DNA of 64,000 bases from Flavobacteriaceae bacterium (lineage in GTDB: Bacteria; Bacteroidota; Bacteroidia; Flavobacteriales; Flavobacteriaceae). The stretch lies in contig WUAI01000009.1 in the NCBI GenBank assembly GCA_009827225.1, positions 21,475 through 85,474 on the forward strand. The letters are read 5' to 3'. Every line of letters begins with the position of its first letter. The first letter of the stretch is position 1. A program made the translations under genes and the position numbers. Positions 56,904 through 64,000 of the stretch are shown piece by piece. Under the pieces are notes generated by a model. It was not told where the DNA came from, did not search any database, and worked only from the letters and a program-made list of their open reading frames with translations.

Positions 56904-57941
56904 ATGCAAAAACTAACCCTAAAAAAGATCGCCCAGGAACTCGAAGTCTCGATTTCGACGGTGTCAAAGGCATTGAAGGACAGTCCGGAGATCGGTGAAG
57001 ACACCAAAGAGAAGATCAAGGCTTTTGCCAAGCTATACAATTACAAGCCCAACAATATTGCCTTAAGCTTGAAGAATCGTAAAACGAGAACACTGGGTGT
57101 GATCATTCCTGAAATTGTACATCACTTCTTTACCACAGTAATAAGCGGTATCGAAGAAGTGGCAGAAGAAATGGGATATACGGTGATCATCGGTCTTTCC
57201 AATGAGTCCTTTGAAAAAGAAGTAACTAATATGGACAAACTGGCCAATGGGAGTATTGACGGTTTTATTTTATCTGTTTCTAAGGACACTCAATTACGTC
57301 AGGATTTTCATCATTTGAAGGAAACCATCGACCAGGGAATGCCCATTGTGATGTTCGATCGTGCCATCCCAGAAATTGACTGCGATAAAGTGATCGTGGA
57401 TGACGAGGAAGGAGCGCGTAAAGCGGTAAAGATGTTGCTGGAGAACGGTGCGTCCAAAGTCGCGATTATTACCACCGAAGATCATATCAATGTCGGCAAA
57501 TTGAGAACGGCCGGCTATATATCGGCGCTCGAGCAGTCTGGGGTGCCTATCAATGAAGCCTTGATCCTAAAGCTTAAGGATGCTTATAACGATGAAGCTA
57601 ACTTGGATAAACTGAATCAGGAGATTCATTCTTTCGTGCTGAAAAATGCACAGATAGATGCAATCTTCGCCGTGAATGAGAAATACGCGCTCACTGCTAT
57701 GCGCGCCGTGCAGTTAGCGGGGAAAAGTATTCCAGATGATATACAAGTGGTTGGTTTTACGGATGGAGTGCTTAGCCGGTTTGCTACGCCTGCTCTTACT
57801 ACGGTGAGTCAGCATGGGAAAGAACTCGGAAGAAAAGCTGCCCGTTTGCTGATAGACCGCATCGAAAAAGATAATTTTGATCCCCCTTTTACCACCGTAG
57901 TGTTGGAAACTGAACTTATCCAGCGAGAGTCTACCAGGTAA
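56904..57941 (+). CDS. LacI family transcriptional regulator
   Basis: MQKLTLKKIAQELEVSISTVSKALKDSPEIGEDTKEKIKAFAKLYNYKPNNIALSLKNRKTRTLGVIIP. Confidence 0.96.
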   Translation: MQKLTLKKIAQELEVSISTVSKALKDSPEIGEDTKEKIKAFAKLYNYKPNNIALSLKNRKTRTLGVIIPEIVHHFFTTVISGIEEVAEEMGYTVIIGLSNESFEKEVTNMDKLANGSIDGFILSVSKDTQLRQDFHHLKETIDQGMPIVMFDRAIPEIDCDKVIVDDEEGARKAVKMLLENGASKVAIITTEDHINVGKLRTAGYISALEQSGVPINEALILKLKDAYNDEANLDKLNQEIHSFVLKNAQIDAIFAVNEKYALTAMRAVQLAGKSIPDDIQVVGFTDGVLSRFATPALTTVSQHGKELGRKAARLLIDRIEKDNFDPPFTTVVLETELIQRESTR

Positions 57942-58095
57942 TCCCGGTTTTATAATATTTGTATATATTTACGAACTTAATTTTCAAAACTGAATCTTTC
58001 TTCCAACGTTAAAAGTTTTGAAACCAGTTTTACATATAATATTTTTAAGGGCCGAGGCATATATGGTTACTGCTGAAGGTTCATTCCATATCTAA

Positions 58096-58752
58096 ATGAA
58101 TAAAAAAGGATTTATCTTCGATTTAGACGGAGTTATTGTAGATACCGCCAAATATCACTTCCTGGCATGGCGGAAACTTGCACTCGGTCTGGGAATTTCA
58201 TTTTCAGAAGAAGACAACGAACAATTGAAAGGAGTGAGCCGTATCCATTCCCTTGAAAAAATACTGGCCTGGGGCGACAAGCAATTGTCCGAAGAACACT
58301 TCAATTCCCTGCTTCAGAAGAAAAACAACGATTACCTATCGCACATCGCACAGATGTCTCATGAAGAGATTTTACCGGATGTCCCAAGAGTACTTTCCTA
58401 CCTCAAAGATCTGGGACAACCCATGGCACTGGGATCTGCAAGTAAGAATGCCCGCAGAATTCTTCGTGAAGTTGCGCTTATCGATGAGTTTGATGCCATT
58501 GTTGACGGTACCAATGTTTCCAAAGCAAAACCAGACCCGGAAGTATTCCTTAAAGCAGCCGAAGGACTCGGTATGCCTGTGGAGCAGTGTATTGTTTTTG
58601 AAGATTCACTGGCAGGCATTCAGGCGGCCAATACGGCAGGTATGATGAGTGTAGGTATTGGCAGTGCCGAGGTGCTCACCGAAGCGGTATATGTTTTTAA
58701 GGATTTTACTGAAATATCTAATGAATTTATTTTGAACAAACTTGTATCATGA
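58096..58752 (+). CDS. pgmB: Beta-phosphoglucomutase
   Basis: GFIFDLDGVIVDTAKYHFLAWRKLA; ALGSASKNARRIL; AKPDPEVFLKAAEGLG; VFEDSLAGIQAANTAGM. Confidence 0.95.
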   Translation: MNKKGFIFDLDGVIVDTAKYHFLAWRKLALGLGISFSEEDNEQLKGVSRIHSLEKILAWGDKQLSEEHFNSLLQKKNNDYLSHIAQMSHEEILPDVPRVLSYLKDLGQPMALGSASKNARRILREVALIDEFDAIVDGTNVSKAKPDPEVFLKAAEGLGMPVEQCIVFEDSLAGIQAANTAGMMSVGIGSAEVLTEAVYVFKDFTEISNEFILNKLVS

Positions 58753-61043
58753 ATCAAGAATATATAAAACCGAATCCGTGGAGTATTATCGAAGAAGGTT
58801 TCGATAAAGAACTCGTTAAATCATCCGAAAGTCTTTTTAGCATCGGAAATGGTGCCATGGGACAACGTGCCAACTTTGAAGAGGACTATTCAGGCCCCAC
58901 TTTCCAGGGGAGTTATATCGCAGGGGTATATTATCCGGATAAAACCCGTGTTGGATGGTGGAAGAACGGATACCCGGAATATTTTGCCAAAGTGTTGAAT
59001 GCACCAAACTGGATTGGAATTCGAGTGGAAGTGAACGGTGAGAATCTCGATCTTAACCATTGTGCTGAGGTGAACAACTTCCGAAGAGAACTTAATATGA
59101 AGGAGGGATATTATCAGCGTTCGTTTGAAGCAACCCTCCAAAATGGAACTAAAGTGGCCGTGGAATCTACACGCATCCTGCATTTAGATGAGGATGAACT
59201 GGGAGTCATTCAGTATTCGGTAAAGGCCCTGAATGGCACGGCCAATATTAAATTCTCTCCCTATTTGGATGCCGGAATTACTAATGAAGACAGCAACTGG
59301 GACGATAAGTTCTGGGATATCAAGTCGGTAAATGTAGAAGGAGAAGCAGCTTTCATTCGTTCCAATACGATGAAAACGGATTTTGGAGTATGCACCTATA
59401 TGCGGTCAAGAGTGTTCAAGAACGACAACGCGTTGACAGAAGCTCCTGAAATAAACTCCGATGATAAAACGGTTTCCTTCGATTATTCGGTTTCATTGGC
59501 CGAAAGTGAAACGGCAACTATTGAAAAATACGCCGGATATACGGTTTCTTTAAATCACGCTGAAGAAGATCTAATCACAGCTGCACAACAAGTGTTAGGC
59601 CGTGGTCTGAATTCCGGCTTCGATGGTCTTAAAGCTTCTCAAGCGAAAGCATGGGAAGACATTTGGTATATGGCCGATATCGACATCGAAGGGGATGTTC
59701 AAGCCCAACAGGGGATTCGCTTTAATATCTTTCAATTGAATCAGACATACCTCGGAAAGGATGCCCGTCTAAATATTGGTCCTAAAGGATTCACGGGAGA
59801 AAAGTATGGAGGTAGTACCTATTGGGACACCGAAGCTTATTGTATCCCATTTTACATGGCAACTAAGAACCAGGAAGTGGCGCGTAACCTTCTGGTGTAT
59901 CGCCATAATCATTTACAGAAAGCCATAGAGAATGCTGAGAAGCTTGGATTTTCCAACGGAGCGGCATTGTATCCTATGGTTACCATGAATGGTGAAGAGT
60001 GTCATAACGAATGGGAAATCACCTTCGAAGAGATCCATCGAAATGGTGCCATTGCCTTTGCCATTTATAATTACGAACGATTTACGGGTGATTCGAGCTA
60101 CGTTCCTGAAAAAGGCCTCGAGGTCTTGATTGGGATTGCACGATTCTGGCATCAAAGAGCCACTTTCAGTAAAGACAAGAACCGTTACGTCATTTTGGGA
60201 GTAACCGGACCCAATGAGTATGAGAATAATGTAAATAACAATTGGTACACCAATTATACGGCCCAGTGGTGCATTCGGTATGCTACCGAACAAGTGAAGA
60301 AAGTAAAGGATTCACTTCCGGCGGATTATGACAGAATAATGGCGCTAACTCAACTAACAGATGCGGAAGTGGCGTCGTGGAATGAAGTGGCAGACCAAAT
60401 GTATTTTCCATATTCTGAAGAGCACGGCATATTCTTACAGCAAGACGGATTTTTAGACAAGGAGCTGGTGAAGGTATCCGATCTGGACAAATCGCAACGT
60501 CCTATCAATCAGCATTGGTCCTGGGATCGAATTCTTCGGTCTCCTTATATCAAACAAGCTGATACGCTTCAAGGGTTTTACTTTTTTGAAGATCATTTCA
60601 GTGATGAGGAACTTGAAAAACACTTCGACTTCTACGAACCCTTCACGGTGCATGAATCTTCATTATCACCTTGCGTTCATAGCATTCAGGCAGCCAAATT
60701 AGGTCGCATGGAACAGGCTTACACGTTCTACTTAAGAACGTCTCGTTTAGATCTCGACGACTATAACAAAGAAGTGGAAGAAGGATGCCATATTACCAGT
60801 ATGGCCGGAACCTGGATGAGCATTGTTGAAGGATTTGGAGGAATGCGGATCAAAGACGATACCCTGCATTTCAGTCCGCGAATCCCGGAACAGTGGGACG
60901 CTTATTCTTTCAAAGTAAATTTCAGAAATCAAATATTGAAAGTTACGGTTTCGAAAGAAGGAAACAGCTTCGTGCTGGATAAAGGAAATGATTTAGAGAT
61001 TATTGTTAACGGACAAAAAGTGAGCGCCTCAAGCGTCTCATAA
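58749..61043 (+). CDS. Glycoside hydrolase family 65 (maltose/kojibiose phosphorylase-like)
   Basis: IGNGAMGQRANFEE; GSTYWDTEAYCIPFYMATKNQEVARNLL; VTGPNEYENNVNNNWYTNYTAQW; HESSLSPCVHS. Confidence 0.95.
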   Translation: MNQEYIKPNPWSIIEEGFDKELVKSSESLFSIGNGAMGQRANFEEDYSGPTFQGSYIAGVYYPDKTRVGWWKNGYPEYFAKVLNAPNWIGIRVEVNGENLDLNHCAEVNNFRRELNMKEGYYQRSFEATLQNGTKVAVESTRILHLDEDELGVIQYSVKALNGTANIKFSPYLDAGITNEDSNWDDKFWDIKSVNVEGEAAFIRSNTMKTDFGVCTYMRSRVFKNDNALTEAPEINSDDKTVSFDYSVSLAESETATIEKYAGYTVSLNHAEEDLITAAQQVLGRGLNSGFDGLKASQAKAWEDIWYMADIDIEGDVQAQQGIRFNIFQLNQTYLGKDARLNIGPKGFTGEKYGGSTYWDTEAYCIPFYMATKNQEVARNLLVYRHNHLQKAIENAEKLGFSNGAALYPMVTMNGEECHNEWEITFEEIHRNGAIAFAIYNYERFTGDSSYVPEKGLEVLIGIARFWHQRATFSKDKNRYVILGVTGPNEYENNVNNNWYTNYTAQWCIRYATEQVKKVKDSLPADYDRIMALTQLTDAEVASWNEVADQMYFPYSEEHGIFLQQDGFLDKELVKVSDLDKSQRPINQHWSWDRILRSPYIKQADTLQGFYFFEDHFSDEELEKHFDFYEPFTVHESSLSPCVHSIQAAKLGRMEQAYTFYLRTSRLDLDDYNKEVEEGCHITSMAGTWMSIVEGFGGMRIKDDTLHFSPRIPEQWDAYSFKVNFRNQILKVTVSKEGNSFVLDKGNDLEIIVNGQKVSASSVS

Positions 61044-61053
61044 ATTATAACTT

Positions 61054-62727
61054 ATGAAAAATTCAATATTCTATTCTATAATAGCTTTGGCCTTACTCTT
61101 GGCAGCTTGTGGTGAAAAGAAAGAAACCGCTCAGGCCGAACCCGCGGAGGTTGAAAATGTTCCCTTTACCTGGGAAGGTGCCAATCTTTATTTTTTATTG
61201 ACAGATCGCTTTAATAATGGTGACCCCTCCAACGATTTAAATTATGATCGTTCTCAAGAAACAGCTGTGTTAAGAGGGTTTGAAGGGGGAGACCTTAAGG
61301 GGATCACTCAAAAGATCAATGAAGGATATTTTAATGATTTAGGAGTGAATGCCATATGGATGTCTCCAATCGTGGAGCAAATACATGACGGCACCGATGA
61401 AGGCACCGGATATACCTATGGGTACCACGGCTACTGGACAAAAGATTGGACGGCATTGGATCCCAATTTCGGCACCAGGGAAGATTTGAAAGAATTGGTG
61501 GATGCAGCTCATGCGAACGGTATTCGTATTTTATTGGATGCTGTGATCAATCATACCGGGCCTGTAACCGATTTAGATACGGTATGGCCCGAGGAATGGG
61601 TGCGCACCTCGCCGAAATGTACTTTCGATTCTTATGAAAACACAACCAAATGTACTTTGGTAGAAAACTTACCGGATATTAAAACCGAAAGTGATGATGC
61701 CGTAGACTTGCCGCCTCAACTGGTTGAAAAATGGAAGTCGGAAGGGCGGTATGACGAGGAAGTTGCAGAGCTGGATGCGTTTTTTGAAAAAACAGGTCAT
61801 CCACGGGCACCCAGATTCTATATCATGAAATGGTTGGCAGATTATATTACTGATTTTGGAATCGATGGTTATCGGGTGGATACCGTAAAACATACCGAAG
61901 AATACGTGTGGGAAGAGTTTGAAGATGTTTGTGAAATGGCCTTCGCCGAATATAAAGAAGCGAATGCAGACAAAGTGTTGGATGACAATCCGTTTTACCT
62001 GGTGGGTGAGATCTATTTTTATTCAGTGTTGACAGGAAAGTATTATGATTTTGGAGATAAGAATGTAGACTACTTCAATGATAGTTTTAGCGCCATGATC
62101 AATTTCGATCTTCGGGCGAGTGCCGACAGAAGTTACGAGGAAGTTTTCAGTGCTTATTCTGAAATATTAGAAGGAGACATGAATGGCTTTGGTACACTGA
62201 ACTACGTGACTTCACACGATGACGGTGAACCTTTTGATAAGAATCGCGAAAAACCTTTTGAAACGGCCAATCGATTATTATTGGCACCCGGTGCTGCACA
62301 AATCTATTATGGAGACGAACTGGCCAGGGACCTTACCATTGAAGGAACTAATGGAGATGCCACCCTGCGTTCTTTTATGAATTGGGAAGATCTCGATACC
62401 AGTTTTGAAACTCAAAAAATTCTTGCCCATTGGCAGAAATTGGGACAATTCAGAAATAATCACCCTGCCCTGGGAGCTGGAGTTCATGCCATGATCTCTG
62501 AAGCACCTTATACGTTTTCCCGGACCTGGTCCAAAGGTGAATATACCGACAAGTTGGTGGTGGCTATGAATCTGTCTGAAGGGGAAAACTCCATCAATGT
62601 GGGCTCTGTTTTTGGAGATGGCGACAAGGTGAGAGATGCCTATTCAAACAAAGAATACAATGTCGAAAACGGAGCAGTGGTTGTTTCCAAAGGAACCGGG
62701 CCGGTCTTGCTGGAGGCAGTTAAATAA
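61054..62727 (+). CDS. GH13 alpha-amylase family lipoprotein
   Basis: Lipobox LLLAACGEKKE; YFLLTDRFNNGDPSND; DAVINHTGP; GIDGYRVDTVKH; VGEIYF; TSHDDGEPF. Confidence 0.95.
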   Translation: MKNSIFYSIIALALLLAACGEKKETAQAEPAEVENVPFTWEGANLYFLLTDRFNNGDPSNDLNYDRSQETAVLRGFEGGDLKGITQKINEGYFNDLGVNAIWMSPIVEQIHDGTDEGTGYTYGYHGYWTKDWTALDPNFGTREDLKELVDAAHANGIRILLDAVINHTGPVTDLDTVWPEEWVRTSPKCTFDSYENTTKCTLVENLPDIKTESDDAVDLPPQLVEKWKSEGRYDEEVAELDAFFEKTGHPRAPRFYIMKWLADYITDFGIDGYRVDTVKHTEEYVWEEFEDVCEMAFAEYKEANADKVLDDNPFYLVGEIYFYSVLTGKYYDFGDKNVDYFNDSFSAMINFDLRASADRSYEEVFSAYSEILEGDMNGFGTLNYVTSHDDGEPFDKNREKPFETANRLLLAPGAAQIYYGDELARDLTIEGTNGDATLRSFMNWEDLDTSFETQKILAHWQKLGQFRNNHPALGAGVHAMISEAPYTFSRTWSKGEYTDKLVVAMNLSEGENSINVGSVFGDGDKVRDAYSNKEYNVENGAVVVSKGTGPVLLEAVK

Positions 62728-62732
62728 ACGAC

Positions 62733-64000
62733 ATGAAAAACCTGTATATCTATTTATTAATCATGGTTGCTTTTGTATCCTGCAAGGATCAAGCTACTGA
62801 AATTGAAACCGAATCTATGGAAACCTCGTTAGCGTTGAAACCTATAACCGATAATGTGCTTGAATCTGCTGTGATTTACGAAGCGAATATTCGTCAGTAT
62901 TCACCCGAAGGAACCTTTGAGGCGTTTACCAATGATATTCCACAGCTGAAAGAGTTGGGTGTAAAGATCATTTGGGTAATGCCCATTTTTCCAATTTCAA
63001 AAGTCAAACGAAAAGCTTTCGGAGATCTTATGGTGGAAGATATCGAAGATCCGATAGAACGCGAGAAATACCTGGGGAGTTATTACGCGGTTTCAGATTT
63101 TAAAGCGATCAATCCTGAATTTGGTACGATCGAAGACTTTCGGAAATTATTGCAAACCGCTCACGATAATGATATGTACGTTATTTTGGATTGGGTTCCA
63201 AATCATACCGGATGGGATCATGTATGGATTTCTGAAAAACCCGATTTCTATACCAGGAACAGCGAGGGTGAGATCACCGATCCATTGAATCCTGATGGCA
63301 CTCCGGTGGGATGGCAGGACGTAGCCGATCTTAATTACGAAAATATGGAGATGCAGGACCAGATGATCAATGATATGATGTACTGGGTGAAAGAAGAGGG
63401 TATTGACGGTTTCCGTTGCGACATGGCAGGGATGGTTCCTACGAGCTTTTGGGAAAAAGCAATTCCGAAGTTACGTGCTGAAAAAGATATTTTTATGCTG
63501 GCAGAGGCAGATAAACCAGAGCTAACTACCGATAATAAATTTGAAATGAGTTATGGTTGGGAAGTCCATCATTTACTCAATGATATTGCCAAGGGAAAAG
63601 CCAATGCAGCACGATTTGATGATTATATCAGACGATACAATGAAAAGTGGACCGATCGCGATATACTTATGAATTTTATTACCAATCACGATGAAAATTC
63701 CTGGGCCGGATCTGTTAAGGAACGCATGGGAGATGCCTCTGATGCCATACTCGCACTTACTTATTGTATGCCCGGAATGCCTTTGATCTATAGCGGACAA
63801 GAATACGGTCTGAACCACCGATTGAAGTTCTTTGAAAAAGATTCCATTCCAAAAATTAAGGGTGAGACCTGGGAACTGTTGCAAAAGCTTGGTGAGATAA
63901 AAAACACTTCTGTTGCCGCTCACGGTGGAAAGAATGCCGCTTCTTATGAAAGATTGAGTACTTCTGATAATGATCATGTACTTGCCTTCCGTAGAGCCAA
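62733..64000 (+). CDS. GH13 alpha-amylase family lipoprotein, 3' end cut by window edge
   Basis: Manual translation from ATG 62733: MKNLYIYLLIMVAFVSCKDQATEIE...VIYEANIRQYSPEG...LDWVPNHTGWDH...GIDGFRCDMAGMVP...MLAEADKPEL...FITNHDENSWAG...YSGQEYGL. Open to the last base; absent from the ORF track. Confidence 0.93.
   Translation, partial: MKNLYIYLLIMVAFVSCKDQATEIETESMETSLALKPITDNVLESAVIYEANIRQYSPEGTFEAFTNDIPQLKELGVKIIWVMPIFPISKVKRKAFGDLMVEDIEDPIEREKYLGSYYAVSDFKAINPEFGTIEDFRKLLQTAHDNDMYVILDWVPNHTGWDHVWISEKPDFYTRNSEGEITDPLNPDGTPVGWQDVADLNYENMEMQDQMINDMMYWVKEEGIDGFRCDMAGMVPTSFWEKAIPKLRAEKDIFMLAEADKPELTTDNKFEMSYGWEVHHLLNDIAKGKANAARFDDYIRRYNEKWTDRDILMNFITNHDENSWAGSVKERMGDASDAILALTYCMPGMPLIYSGQEYGLNHRLKFFEKDSIPKIKGETWELLQKLGEIKNTSVAAHGGKNAASYERLSTSDNDHVLAFRRA

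Overview
This 64 kb window looks like a marine flavobacterial (Bacteroidota) chromosome segment. Support: proteorhodopsin, type IX secretion sorting tails, DUF4270/DUF4397/DUF4907-type proteins, and TAnnTTTG-like -7 boxes. It holds about 55 credible genes. Left end: a truncated green-type proteorhodopsin gene, divergent from a blh-type carotene dioxygenase gene, then a long tandem-repeat DUF4397 protein, a SulP transporter plus beta-carbonic anhydrase pair, a LytS/LytTR two-component system and a Kelch/DUF4907/outer-membrane cluster. Middle: a tRNA-Ser(TGA) followed by a two-copy multi-hairpin repeat, an NlpC/P60 lipoprotein, a small BamE-like + HExxH gene pair, and housekeeping genes (ribB with a degenerate RibA half, lptF/G, lolA, ftsK, dgkA, tpx, nhaC). 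Then come secreted surface proteins (an S74-terminated solenoid-like protein, two tandem T9SS paralogues, two 'VGIGT' paralogues), methionine gamma-lyase/Lrp, lpdA, pabB, tilS, dsbD and a CocE-type hydrolase. Right end: a LacI/pgmB/GH65/GH13/GH13 maltodextrin locus, cut by the window edge. I saw no CRISPR array, prophage, transposase, rRNA or recognisable defence system. No clearly new multi-gene system is proven. The best leads are the post-tRNA hairpin repeat, the RibB-RibX-like fusion, the BamE-like/zincin pair, and the repeat-rich surface proteins.
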